Part shown: positions 31,448 to 40,883 of the stretch, one piece after another
Layout of the letters: each line of letters opens with the position of its first letter
Position numbering within the stretch: position 1 is the stretch's first letter
Assembly (NCBI GenBank): GCA_045611785.1
Contig: JAZKXV010000012.1
Coordinates: forward strand, 1 to 64,000
DNA: 64,000 bases
From: JAFTYO01 sp045611785
GTDB taxonomy: Bacteria; Pseudomonadota; Alphaproteobacteria; RF32; CAG-239
Reading direction: 5' to 3'
Made by a program: the position numbers and the translations under genes
The notes under the pieces: model-generated
What the model saw: only the letters and a program-made list of their open reading frames with translations
The model's database searches: none
Told to the model about the DNA's origin: nothing

Positions 31448-32632
31448 ATGAACATATTACTAAAATTACAACACGCATTTCAATGTCTTAAAATGGCGAC
31501 ACTTATCAAAAAAGGTCAGGTTCTTGATAGCAAAGTTGAGTTAGAAATGCTCGAACTCAATGCAATCTCAAGATCAGCCAGAATATACATTAAAAACTAC
31601 GGTCTTAGCAAAGAAGCTCAGCTAAAGATATTTGAGCTTGATAATACGCTTGAGCTTGTCAAGATGTATACCAAATGGCATAAATTATGCAAAGAAGCTG
31701 AAATCAAGATGCTTGAACATCCAAACGCTACAGAACTTGTGAAAAGCTACATTCAACAATATAGACTTCGTGAAGAGGCTGAGTTAAAGCTGTTTGAGCT
31801 TAAAGATGCATTTGAACTAGTAAAGTTGTACATCCAAAATCACAATCTTTACGATGAGGGTGAACTAAAGATGTTTGAACTTAATAATGCATCTGAACTC
31901 GTAAAATCGTACATTCAAAAGTACGAATTTTTCTATGATGCTGAGCTGAAAATGTTTGAGCTTGATGATGCAACAGAAATTGTAAAGATGTATATTCAAA
32001 AATATCGTCTTTGCGATGATGCACAAGTGAAAATATTTGAGCTTAAGAATGCTACAGAGCTCGTAAAAATATACATTCAAGAGTATAGTCTTTGTGATGA
32101 AGCCGAAATCAAGATGCTTGAACATCCAAATAGCTTGGAGCTCGTAAAAATGTACATTCAAGAGTACAAATTTTGCGATAATGCAGAAGTCAAGATGCTT
32201 GAACATTCAAACAGCTTAGAGCTTATAAAATTGTACATTCAAGAGCATGAACTTTGCGATGAGGCAGAAATCAAAATTCTCGAGCATCAAAATGTCGTAG
32301 ATCTTGTAAATTTGTACATTAAAGAGTCCGGATTTTGTAATGAAACCGAGCTTAAAATGTTTGAACATCCTAATAGCTTAGAGCTTGTAAAGTTGTATAT
32401 TCAAGAATACGAACTTTACGATAATGCCCAAGTAAAAATGCTTGAACATCCAAATAGCTTAGAGCTTGTAAAATTGTATATTCAAGAGCATGAACTTTGC
32501 GATAACGCCCAAGTAAAAATACTTGAACATCAAAATAGCTTAGAGCTGGCAAAATTGTACATTGATTCTGGTCATTTGCTCTGCCCTAGAGCTCAGCAAA
32601 TGTTACTTATTCTTTTGTTAAACAAAGAATAA
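31448..32632 (+). CDS. Protein of thirteen 27-residue repeats
   Basis: A 394-residue protein built of about 13 complete 27-residue repeats between residues 26 and 380. The unit reads (E/N)A(E/Q)(I/V)KMLEHPN then SLELVKLYIQE(Y/H)ELCD, with EL(V/I)K and YIQ nearly invariant. Units 8-13 are much closer to each other than units 1-7, also in DNA, which signals recent expansion. A capping end follows (SGHLLCPRAQQML). Each unit should be one or two helices, making a solenoid. There is no signal peptide or SD, and codons use G/C more than those of flanking genes. I recognise no named family. Protein binding or surface display are guesses. Confidence 0.75.
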   Translation: MNILLKLQHAFQCLKMATLIKKGQVLDSKVELEMLELNAISRSARIYIKNYGLSKEAQLKIFELDNTLELVKMYTKWHKLCKEAEIKMLEHPNATELVKSYIQQYRLREEAELKLFELKDAFELVKLYIQNHNLYDEGELKMFELNNASELVKSYIQKYEFFYDAELKMFELDDATEIVKMYIQKYRLCDDAQVKIFELKNATELVKIYIQEYSLCDEAEIKMLEHPNSLELVKMYIQEYKFCDNAEVKMLEHSNSLELIKLYIQEHELCDEAEIKILEHQNVVDLVNLYIKESGFCNETELKMFEHPNSLELVKLYIQEYELYDNAQVKMLEHPNSLELVKLYIQEHELCDNAQVKILEHQNSLELAKLYIDSGHLLCPRAQQMLLILLLNKE

Positions 32633-32650
32633 AAAACACAATACAAAAAA

Positions 32651-32676
32651 CGGGATACTGAAGTATCCCGTTTTTT
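32651..32676. terminator. Terminator between the repeat protein and the downstream convergent gene
   Basis: CGGGATACT (32651-32659) and AGTATCCCG (32662-32670) with A6 before and T6 after form a symmetric, bidirectional terminator. Confidence 0.85.
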
Positions 32677-32691
32677 GTTATATATTATCTA

Positions 32692-33285
32692 TTAATTAAC
32701 TGTACGTTCTAAATCAGCAATTCTAGGTAAAACCGAATTTTCAATAATAAAAGACAATGCTTTTTCAACAGTTTTATCCATATTTAACAATGCAGCAGCA
32801 ATATTTTTTTGGTCTTTAGCTTCCATAGATTTTTGAGCAAGTTTGCTATAAGCATCTGCCATTTCAGAAAGAGAATCAACAATTTGTGCCACATAATTAG
32901 GAACTTTTAAGTCATCACAACCACCCCAAAAGCCCTCTAAAAAGCCATATTCAAGCTCTTCAAAACGAACTTGTCCCCATTTAACATTATCTTTGGGAGC
33001 TTTAGGTAAAGTAAGTTTATTACGTCTTATCTGATCAAAAATTTCATCCCATAAACCCATAAAAAACTTAAAAAACAAATCTGCTTCTTTTTTTGTTTCC
33101 AAACGAGGTTGCTTATTTTGTTCCCAAAATGAAGAAATCACATCGGTAGGACGCAAATTTAAGTTAGGAGAACAAATTGCTCCGGCAAATTTAATCTTAA
33201 CAACATTTAAGGATGTCGGACATTCGTAGTGATCTAAAAAATTTTTAAATTTATCATCACCAATATATTCATTTTCGCTTTGCAT
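32692..33285 (-). CDS. Conserved-looking cytoplasmic protein of unknown function
   Basis: A 197-residue protein without signal or membrane segments. Its middle is rich in aromatic residues (KWGQVRFEELEYGFLEGFWG). Helices are long at the C-terminus (NIAAALLNMDKTVEKALSFI). The pattern of GFLEGFWGGCDDL is reminiscent of small alphaproteobacterial hypothetical proteins, but I cannot name a family. AGAAGA precedes the ATG. It is divergent from the lipoprotein gene at 33349. Confidence 0.6.
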   Translation of the reverse strand: MQSENEYIGDDKFKNFLDHYECPTSLNVVKIKFAGAICSPNLNLRPTDVISSFWEQNKQPRLETKKEADLFFKFFMGLWDEIFDQIRRNKLTLPKAPKDNVKWGQVRFEELEYGFLEGFWGGCDDLKVPNYVAQIVDSLSEMADAYSKLAQKSMEAKDQKNIAAALLNMDKTVEKALSFIIENSVLPRIADLERTVN

Positions 33286-33348
33286 TTAAAATCTTCTTCG
33301 TATAATATAGTTAAAACATTAATACATAATTTAACGGAGTTTAAAAAA

Positions 33349-33666
33349 TTGTCCAGTATAAAAATGCTGATAGTCTTATTTATTTTATGTTTAACAGCGG
33401 CATGCTCCTTAGTTGAACCCTTTGTTGATCGACGAAGAAACGCCGGAGTTGAAAATATAAATGACTTGTATGTAGGACGCTCAACCCCTACCTCTCCGGC
33501 TATATGCTACAATGGTCTAATTGCTGACGATGAACAAATCCAAGCATTAGCAGATAAAGAATGTGAAAAACATAATACAGGAACCCACGCCGTAAAAACA
33601 CACAGCACTAATTTCACCTGTAAAATATTTTTACCTTCACACGCCTATTTTAAATGTGTTAAATAA
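33349..33666 (+). CDS. Small lipoprotein
   Basis: I choose TTG 33349, with CGGAG about 9 nt upstream, over the far-upstream start; the N-terminus is then MSSIKMLIVLFILCLTAAC with a lipobox-like LTAAC. The mature part is about 85 residues (SLVEPFVDRRRNAGVENIND; CYNGLIADDEQIQALADKEC; HAYFKCVK) with several Cys that could form disulfides. The function is unknown. It lies 18 nt before argS and may be the first gene of that operon. Confidence 0.65.
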   Translation: MSSIKMLIVLFILCLTAACSLVEPFVDRRRNAGVENINDLYVGRSTPTSPAICYNGLIADDEQIQALADKECEKHNTGTHAVKTHSTNFTCKIFLPSHAYFKCVK

Positions 33667-33684
33667 CTTTAGAAAGAAAATAAA

Positions 33685-35424
33685 ATGAACATGTCTATTG
33701 AAAAAACAATTAACAACAAACTTGAAAACATTTTTAAAAAATTAGATTTAGATTCTCGTTTCGCATTGGTTAAAGTATCTGACAGACCGGATTTAAGCGA
33801 TTTACAATGTAACGGTGCTTTAGCTTTAGCAAAACAATTAAAGAAAAATCCTCGTGAAATTGCCACAATGATAGTAAATGAGCTCCAAAACGACTCGGCA
33901 ATTGAAAATGTGTCCATAGATGGTCCGGGTTTTATCAATATAACTCTTGCGAACAGCTTCATAGCAGAAAAAATGCAAGAGATTCTTTCTGACAGTCGTT
34001 TAGGTTGTTCAAAAGTAATAACACCTAAAAAAGTTGTTATGGATTTCGGCGGTCCTAACGTTGCAAAAGCATTACATGTTGGACACTTACGTTCTGCCGT
34101 AATTGGTGAATCTATCAGAAGAATTGAAAAATTTGTCGGAAATGACGTAATATCTGATGTTCACTTTGGAGATTGGGGAACTCCTATGGGTATGATTTTG
34201 GCTGAAATCATTCTAAAAGATGGCGATTTATCAAAAACCACCGATTATAACATAGAACAAATCTCTGCCTTTTATAAACAAGCTAACATCAGATGCAAAG
34301 AAGATGAAAATGCAAAAGAAACAGCTCGCCAAATTACAGCTGAACTACAAAACGGAAATCCCGAATATAAAAAAGCATGGCAACATTTAAGAAAAGTTTC
34401 TGTTGACGACGTAAAGAAAAACTACGATGAATTAAATGCTTATTTTGACTTATGGTTAGGAGAAAGCGACTCTCACAATGCAAGTTCAGACGTTGTAAAA
34501 ATTGCCAAAGAGAATAATTTATCAGAAATTGATGAAGGCGCTACCATTATCAGATTGCCTGAAACCAACAAACCTATGCCTCCTGTTATTTTAGTTAAAT
34601 CAGATGGAGGTTTCGGATACCAAGTAACTGATATTGCAACAATTAAAATGCGCTATGAAGATTTACAGGCACAAGAAATTATCTACATTGTAGATAAACG
34701 CCAAGCTCTTCACTTTGAACAAGTGTTTCAGGTTGCAGACATGCTTAATTTAGCTCCTCAAACAACCTTCAAACATATTGGCTTCGGAACCGTAAATGGT
34801 GCAGACGGAAAACCTTTCAAAACACGTGATGGCGGTGTTATGAATTTGGCCGATTTAATTAATATGAGCAAAGATAAAGTCCGTCAATCTATGCCAAAAG
34901 CCAATGAAGTTGAAGGATATGGCGAAAAAGAAATTGAAGCCTTAGTATCTCAAATTGCCATGGCCGCAATCAAATTCCAAGATTTGAAAAACTCCATTGC
35001 ATCAGGATATGTTTTTGATTTAGAAGATTTTGCAAAATTTGACGGCAAAACAGGACCATACATTCAATATGCAATTGCCCGTATAAATTCTATTTTAAGA
35101 AAAGCAAAATCAAATTCCATTGAAAAAGGTAACATTACAATAACCAACAATGATGAACGCAATTTAGCTCTCAAACTTGCACAAATTGAAAACATCATAT
35201 ACAGAGCACATAATGACAAAGAACCAAGTATCATTGCAGAATATGCTTATACTCTTGCACAAACATTCAGTAGCTTTTATACCGCTTGCCCAATTATGAA
35301 TGCCGAAGATGTAAACATTATAAAATCTCGTTTGAGCTTAGCTTATCTAGCAAAAGAAACTTTAACTCTTATGTTATTCCTATTAGGCATTGAAGCACCT
35401 GAAATAATGTTAAAGGCGAGCTAA
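33685..35424 (+). CDS. argS: Arginyl-tRNA synthetase
   Basis: A 579-residue class Ia synthetase. It has the N-terminal Arg-S additional domain (about residues 1-85) and the HIGH-type motif in GGPNVAKALHVGHLRSAVIG near residue 115. Glu-rich insertions and the anticodon-binding domain with GPYIQYAIARINSILRKA near residue 450 are present. The KMSKS-like loop is degenerate (FKTRDGGVMNLADLI), as is usual for ArgRS. ArgS ends SFYTACPIM and has the usual C-terminus. RBS AGAAAG lies about 10 nt upstream. The FtsK-like gene follows after 6 nt. Confidence 0.94.
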   Translation: MNMSIEKTINNKLENIFKKLDLDSRFALVKVSDRPDLSDLQCNGALALAKQLKKNPREIATMIVNELQNDSAIENVSIDGPGFINITLANSFIAEKMQEILSDSRLGCSKVITPKKVVMDFGGPNVAKALHVGHLRSAVIGESIRRIEKFVGNDVISDVHFGDWGTPMGMILAEIILKDGDLSKTTDYNIEQISAFYKQANIRCKEDENAKETARQITAELQNGNPEYKKAWQHLRKVSVDDVKKNYDELNAYFDLWLGESDSHNASSDVVKIAKENNLSEIDEGATIIRLPETNKPMPPVILVKSDGGFGYQVTDIATIKMRYEDLQAQEIIYIVDKRQALHFEQVFQVADMLNLAPQTTFKHIGFGTVNGADGKPFKTRDGGVMNLADLINMSKDKVRQSMPKANEVEGYGEKEIEALVSQIAMAAIKFQDLKNSIASGYVFDLEDFAKFDGKTGPYIQYAIARINSILRKAKSNSIEKGNITITNNDERNLALKLAQIENIIYRAHNDKEPSIIAEYAYTLAQTFSSFYTACPIMNAEDVNIIKSRLSLAYLAKETLTLMLFLLGIEAPEIMLKAS

Positions 35425-35430
35425 TAACTG

Positions 35431-36648
35431 ATGATTGATTTAGCACAAATATTAGCTCATTATGGCATACAAGGAGAAGTTATCGGCTCGCAAACAGGAC
35501 CGTTAATAACTCAAATAAAATTTAAACCTGCTGCCGGCACAAAAGTCAAAATTATAGAAACTATACTTGAAGATATAGCCCGTGAAGCAGGATATAAAAG
35601 TTTGCGAATAAGCAATTTTTGCCAAGACAATTGCATTGGTTTTGAAGTTCCGAATGAAAACTTACAAACAGTTTACTTAAAAGATATTTTATCTACTGAT
35701 GAATTAAAAACCACTAAATATGCCCTACCTATTAATTTAGGCGTAAAAATTGATGGAACTCCGTTTTTTACCGACTTAGCAAAAATGCCGCACCTTTTAG
35801 TTGCCGGAGCAACTGGCTCAGGTAAATCCGTAGGCTTAAATGCCTTTATCCTCTCATTGATAAATGCAAAACGTTCTCATGAACTAAAATTTGTGCTTAT
35901 TGATCCTAAGTGTATAGAATTTTCGGTCTATAACAATCAAGAATATATGTATATGCCGGTAATTACCGATAATTCCAAAGCATCTCTTGCGCTTGAGTAT
36001 CTAACGGAAGAAATGAATAGACGCTATACTCTGTTTGAAAAATCAAAAACAAAAAATATTGAAGAATATAATAAAAAAGAAGGTTATATTCCATATATTG
36101 TAACTATAGTTGATGAGTTTTCTGATTTAGTCCTATCGGATAAAGCCGTTGAGAAGCAAATACAAATTTTGGCACAAAAAGCAAGAGCTGCCGGTATACA
36201 TTTAATTCTTGCCACACAACGTCCTTCTATTGATGTAGTAACAGGAAGTATTAAAGCAAACTTTCCTTCGCGATTAGCCTTCAAAACCGCTTCAGGAGTT
36301 GACTCAAAAACCATTCTTAACACCACCGGAGCAGAAAACTTAATCGGTCGTGGAGACTGTTTATTTTTAGCATCAGACGGTGAATTAATCCGTATTCACG
36401 GAGCATACATAACAACAGAAGAAATTGAAGCAATATTAAAACCTTACCACACAAAAATTAAAGATATACTTCAAGATAAAACGACCCAAAAAAATGAAAT
36501 AAACAAAGATAAATCAAAGAAGAAAATACAATTTTTCTTAATTACATGGATTGTTGCTTTGTGGCAATATTTGGGTAAAAGAGAACAGAAAAAGCTCTTA
36601 AAAACTATATTTAATTTGATTTTTAAAACATTATTCCGAACAAAATAA
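35431..36648 (+). CDS. Minimal FtsK/SpoIIIE-like DNA translocase (motor only)
   Basis: A 405-residue protein with only the FtsK alpha/beta motor. The N-terminal alpha domain (about residues 1-90) includes TGPLITQIKFKPAAGTKVK. Walker A is GATGSGKS near residue 127, Walker B PYIVTIVDEFSDL, and the KARAAGIHLILATQRPS stretch is diagnostic of FtsK. The four N-terminal membrane segments are absent. The C-terminal gamma helix-turn-helix is also missing, replaced by a basic, hydrophobic tail (QFFLITWIVALWQYLGKREQ) that may touch the membrane. It may be a second FtsK or the organism's only one. The gap to argS is 6 nt. Confidence 0.75.
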   Translation: MIDLAQILAHYGIQGEVIGSQTGPLITQIKFKPAAGTKVKIIETILEDIAREAGYKSLRISNFCQDNCIGFEVPNENLQTVYLKDILSTDELKTTKYALPINLGVKIDGTPFFTDLAKMPHLLVAGATGSGKSVGLNAFILSLINAKRSHELKFVLIDPKCIEFSVYNNQEYMYMPVITDNSKASLALEYLTEEMNRRYTLFEKSKTKNIEEYNKKEGYIPYIVTIVDEFSDLVLSDKAVEKQIQILAQKARAAGIHLILATQRPSIDVVTGSIKANFPSRLAFKTASGVDSKTILNTTGAENLIGRGDCLFLASDGELIRIHGAYITTEEIEAILKPYHTKIKDILQDKTTQKNEINKDKSKKKIQFFLITWIVALWQYLGKREQKKLLKTIFNLIFKTLFRTK

Positions 36649-36650
36649 AA

Positions 36651-36679
36651 TTGACAAATATACAAATTTAGTTTATTAT
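36651..36679 (+). promoter_or_regulatory. Promoter of the 1163-residue repeat protein
   Basis: TTGACA (36651-36656), a 17-nt spacer and TATTAT (36674-36679), 37 nt before the ATG. The -35 continues as TTGACAAATAT, as at 55911. Confidence 0.65.
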
Positions 36680-36716
36680 AATAACAATATTAAATAATTT
36701 ATGTCTAGGAAAAGAT

Positions 36717-39700
36717 ATGCCTTACATATATTCTTACAACGATGAAGATGAAGATTTTTTTGAAGATGATAATAGATATGACGACTTGTTCGATCACGAT
36801 GAATATGATTATGATGATGAAGAAGATTATAATTATGACATAGATGAAATAAACACAAAGGATGATGTAATCAGTCTGGTTGATAGAATAAATTACGTAT
36901 ATACATACAAATATAATGAAGCCGAAAAAGATTATGAATACCGCTATGGTTCTTGCTCATCACTAGACTTTTGTCATGATGCATTAACAGCTTTAGCAAG
37001 GGCAGCAATAAATAAACCTGAACTGGCAAATGATGTCATAAATTCATTTACCCAACTGGATATCCCTTTTTTCTATATAACATATGATTTATTAAATATA
37101 CTAAAAAACAGACCAGATTTAATTGATAATACATTTCAAACATATGCTCATACTAACATCATAAATGATACACTATTATTTAACATAACTGAACTCAAAC
37201 CGGAGTTAGCTGATAAATATATAGAAATATTTAATACAAATGATTCAACTTATTTCCATATAGAATATTTGTACAAACTTTTTAAAATTAAGCCACAATT
37301 AATTGATAAAATATTACATAAATATCATAACGTAATTGATTCTAATAAGAGAATTGATGGGTCTTTTTATTCATCATTAAGCAATATTCTTTTAGATTCT
37401 CCGGAATACTCAAATAAAATTTTTCATATATATACTAAAGCCATTAAACATGGTAATGATTTTGATATGAGTTATACTTTATATAAATCCTTATATGACA
37501 TTTGTAAAAACAATCCGGAATTTACACCTCAAGTACTAGATATTTATAAAGAAGCTGTTAAATCCGATAACAATAATGACTACAGTTTAAAAAGAGCTTA
37601 TGAGTGTTTATCCGAAATTGCCAAAGACAACCCTAAATACTCTAGCCAAATAATTGATACATTTAAAGAAGCTGTTAAATCTGATAAAAATACTGCAACT
37701 ACTTTATTGGTATGTTATAGAACCTTATCTGATATGGTTCAAAATAACTATGAGAAAAATCAATCCAATCAAGATTCATTAGATATATATTTGTTAAATG
37801 ATAATGCCAAGATTAATAAACTTAATACTGAATTGGCAAAACAAGTACTTGATGTATTAACAGAAGGTGTTAAATCTGATTGTAATGATTACTATTGTAA
37901 TGAAAAAATCTTTAATATCTTATACAACATTATTATAAAAAAACCTGAACTTGCAAATCAGGCATTTGAAATTTTCAATACAGCTCTTAAATCTAATAAC
38001 TTTAGTAGATTGGAAACTTCTAATATTTTATCCCAAATTGCTAAAAATAAACCAGAACTTGCAAACCAAGTATTAAAAGCTTATAGCATATTACTCGCAT
38101 CTGATAAAAATAATGAATACAATTTAGACTATATATATGATTATTTATCTGAAATTGCTAAAAATAAGCCAGAATTAACACTACATGTAGTAGATATTTA
38201 CAAAGAAAACATTAAATCAGGTAAATACCGTTTCTATGCATATACAGTTTTATCCGATATTGTAAAAGATAAACGAGAATTTACACAACAAATACTAGAT
38301 ATAATAAAAGAAACTCTAAAATCTGATATAAAATATGCCTCTAGTATAAGATCCACCTATTCGTTTTTATCTGAAATTGTTAACAACAAACCTGAATTTG
38401 CTAAACAAGTTTTTGATATAATTAAAAATGATTTTCCTAGCGTAGATAAAACTATATCTAAATATCAATATTTTATATTAAGCAAATGTATGCGAGGTAA
38501 CGATGCAAAACAATTTGTTGAAAAAGCCACAAAACATAAATCAGATTTAACGGCTTGTTACAACATGCGTTTTTCAACAAAAGAAGAATGTTTTTATTTA
38601 TTAGAAAATTATAATATATCTCAAATTGCTCAAATTAACATGTCTGCACAACACAGATGCATGAACGTACTTATGAGCCAATTAGCAAACGAACTAAAAT
38701 TAGATAAAGCCATAATTCTCAATTATAGAGCAAACTCTCAAGATGCAACCTATAGCAATAATGCCGATTGGTTAATACCGGCAAGTGTGAAAGCATCACA
38801 AATTTTCGGATGTTGGTTTCCATCATATATTAAACAAACACAAGGTTATCTAAGTACTCATGACAGTGTATATTGGCTACCCGAAGATATGGGTTCTAAA
38901 AAAAATGAAAGTTTTGTATCATTTGTACAAAGAAACCTTATTTATAATGCAAATGGCGAGACAAAAGTTCGACCTCTTAACGAAATGGAAATTATTGCAA
39001 ATGCATGGAAAGATTTATTGCCTAATGAAGAAAAGCTAAAATATAAAGACATTTTAGCAATATGTAAAAGTAAAAAATATAAAGATGCAGAACACTGTTC
39101 TTTTTCTATAGAAGCTGGAAAATGGGGAATAGAGGAAGGAGAATATAAATATTTTGAAGATATATATTCTGCAGGATTAGATGTTCCCGAACCTTTTGAT
39201 AGCTCTAAAGAATTTAAATTTGGGAAATATCGTGGACGATTTCTGCCAAGAGATGATGTTCGTACTGGTTTTTTTGGCATGTACACTAACTGTTGTCAAC
39301 ATTTTAAAGGCGTTGGAAGAGAATGTGCAATATCCAGCGTAAAAGACCCATACTCACAATTATTTGTTATAGAAGACGAAGAAGGAAAAATTATTGCAGG
39401 TTCTTGGGTTTGGGAAAATAAAGAAGAAACATATCGCGATGTCTGTTTTGATAACATCGAAGCCATTGGCGAATACAAAAAACACCCGATGATAAACAAA
39501 ATATATCATATGGCCGGACGTTACTTAACTGAAGAGGCAAATTGCAGAAAAGTTACAATAGGTATAGGCTATCAAGATGCTGAAACACATCAATATGCTC
39601 CAACAACATCTATTGCATTACCTAAACAATATGGTAATAAATATAGCGATGCAAAAAAACAAGTATTGTTATATGAAAATCCTAATGCCGTACCATTAGA

Positions 39701-40208
39701 TAAAAATGCTGAAAGTATGCGTTTTATTAGAAAATCATGTTTTCTTGATAGTTCTGCAATGGATAAAATTTCAGAACAATGCTTCCCCGAAAGCGACCAA
39801 ATTTTACAATCTCCCGATAGGTTAACAGGTCTTGTTTTAGTAGATGAAAACAAGGGTGTAGTCGGCTATTGTTTGTATGATAAAAAAGAAAAGTCAATTT
39901 ATGATATGGCCGTATTACCCGAATATCGCACAGATAATAATGCCTCTTCAACAAAATTATTTGCTGCTTTGTTCAAAGAAATAAAAGAAATTGGGGGAAC
40001 TTGGGTTGCCGAATTACGTGAAAACACTACTTATCGCTATATTGAAACAATGCAAAAACGAGGTTTGGTATCTTTTGAAACGACTGGCATTGACCACATA
40101 ATGAGTGATGGAAGCAAAGTATATTCCGTAAGTTTTAAAATAAATGATTTGCAAAAAACAAATTCATTATCTATGCAATCTGGCAAAAAAATACATATAG
40201 ATAAATAG
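36717..40208 (+). CDS. 1163-residue protein: acidic N-terminus, helical repeats and GNAT-like C-terminus
   Basis: Residues 1-50 are very acidic and Tyr-rich (DEDEDFFEDDNRYDDLFDHD). From about 85 to 600 are helical repeats, partly irregular, with the same signature as the protein at 1-1374 (PELANQVLKAYS; KNKPELTLHVVDIYKENIKS). About residues 845-985 contain GMYTNCCQHFKGVG and SQLFVIEDEEGKIIAGSWVW, which resemble an acyltransferase-like fold. Residues about 1040-1125 form a second GNAT-like region (GVVGYCLYDKKEKSIYDMAV; VAELRENTTYRYIETMQKRG). AGGAAAAG precedes the ATG. It could be a targeted acetyltransferase, for instance an effector-type enzyme, but no secretion signal is visible. Confidence 0.7.
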   Translation: MPYIYSYNDEDEDFFEDDNRYDDLFDHDEYDYDDEEDYNYDIDEINTKDDVISLVDRINYVYTYKYNEAEKDYEYRYGSCSSLDFCHDALTALARAAINKPELANDVINSFTQLDIPFFYITYDLLNILKNRPDLIDNTFQTYAHTNIINDTLLFNITELKPELADKYIEIFNTNDSTYFHIEYLYKLFKIKPQLIDKILHKYHNVIDSNKRIDGSFYSSLSNILLDSPEYSNKIFHIYTKAIKHGNDFDMSYTLYKSLYDICKNNPEFTPQVLDIYKEAVKSDNNNDYSLKRAYECLSEIAKDNPKYSSQIIDTFKEAVKSDKNTATTLLVCYRTLSDMVQNNYEKNQSNQDSLDIYLLNDNAKINKLNTELAKQVLDVLTEGVKSDCNDYYCNEKIFNILYNIIIKKPELANQAFEIFNTALKSNNFSRLETSNILSQIAKNKPELANQVLKAYSILLASDKNNEYNLDYIYDYLSEIAKNKPELTLHVVDIYKENIKSGKYRFYAYTVLSDIVKDKREFTQQILDIIKETLKSDIKYASSIRSTYSFLSEIVNNKPEFAKQVFDIIKNDFPSVDKTISKYQYFILSKCMRGNDAKQFVEKATKHKSDLTACYNMRFSTKEECFYLLENYNISQIAQINMSAQHRCMNVLMSQLANELKLDKAIILNYRANSQDATYSNNADWLIPASVKASQIFGCWFPSYIKQTQGYLSTHDSVYWLPEDMGSKKNESFVSFVQRNLIYNANGETKVRPLNEMEIIANAWKDLLPNEEKLKYKDILAICKSKKYKDAEHCSFSIEAGKWGIEEGEYKYFEDIYSAGLDVPEPFDSSKEFKFGKYRGRFLPRDDVRTGFFGMYTNCCQHFKGVGRECAISSVKDPYSQLFVIEDEEGKIIAGSWVWENKEETYRDVCFDNIEAIGEYKKHPMINKIYHMAGRYLTEEANCRKVTIGIGYQDAETHQYAPTTSIALPKQYGNKYSDAKKQVLLYENPNAVPLDKNAESMRFIRKSCFLDSSAMDKISEQCFPESDQILQSPDRLTGLVLVDENKGVVGYCLYDKKEKSIYDMAVLPEYRTDNNASSTKLFAALFKEIKEIGGTWVAELRENTTYRYIETMQKRGLVSFETTGIDHIMSDGSKVYSVSFKINDLQKTNSLSMQSGKKIHIDK

Positions 40209-40228
40209 CTGTCATATATATTATATTT

Positions 40229-40792
40229 TTAAGCATATCCAGTAATATTAATATAGCGATCAAAATCCACACCTGTTTCATCTATTGCTCGCTCCCATTT
40301 GAGTTCATCAGGTGTGTTAAATAATAAATCTTGTGTTGCATTTGTTACTAACCAATGATTGTACTTCAATTCTTGTTCCAATTGCAAAGGCTCCCAACCT
40401 GAATATCCCAATGCAATCAAATTATTTTTCGGCCCTACTCCATATGCAATATCCGTTAAAACATCTAAAGATGAAGAAATAGCAATATTGTTATCAATTT
40501 TGAGTGTTCCTGGCTTAAAATATTCTGAACTGTGTAAAACAAATCCTCTTATTTTTTCTAACGGACCTCCATGATATAATAACATTGAATCTAAATTCAA
40601 AGTAGGATTTTGAGGTATTTTAACAACCAAATCGGTAAAAGAAAAATCTTTAAGTTTGCGATTAACAATAAACCCCATGGCTCCATCTTTACCATGTGAA
40701 CAAATATATACCACGGTATTTGCAAAGCGATCATCTTCCATTTGAGGCATTGCAACCAAACATTTTCCGGTTAAAAACTTTTTTCCTAGCAT
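40229..40792 (-). CDS. UPF0301 / YqgE-AlgH family protein
   Basis: A 187-residue protein. It has the family's opening LTGKCLVAMPQMEDDRFANT and the core VVYICSHGKDGAMGFIVNRKL, followed by the YHGGPLE motif and IALGYSGWEPLQLEQEL. The biochemical role of this family is unsettled, although it is widely conserved in proteobacteria. The C-terminus ITGYA is intact. The SD is weak (AGGA 12 nt upstream). It is monocistronic and convergent with the big repeat gene. Confidence 0.9.
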   Translation of the reverse strand: MLGKKFLTGKCLVAMPQMEDDRFANTVVYICSHGKDGAMGFIVNRKLKDFSFTDLVVKIPQNPTLNLDSMLLYHGGPLEKIRGFVLHSSEYFKPGTLKIDNNIAISSSLDVLTDIAYGVGPKNNLIALGYSGWEPLQLEQELKYNHWLVTNATQDLLFNTPDELKWERAIDETGVDFDRYINITGYA

Positions 40793-40883
40793 TAATTGTA
40801 TATATCCTAAAATTATGATTGTTTATTGTTTGTGTTTATTATAACATAAAAAAGAAAGAAATAAATAACTTTTTATATTAAAC

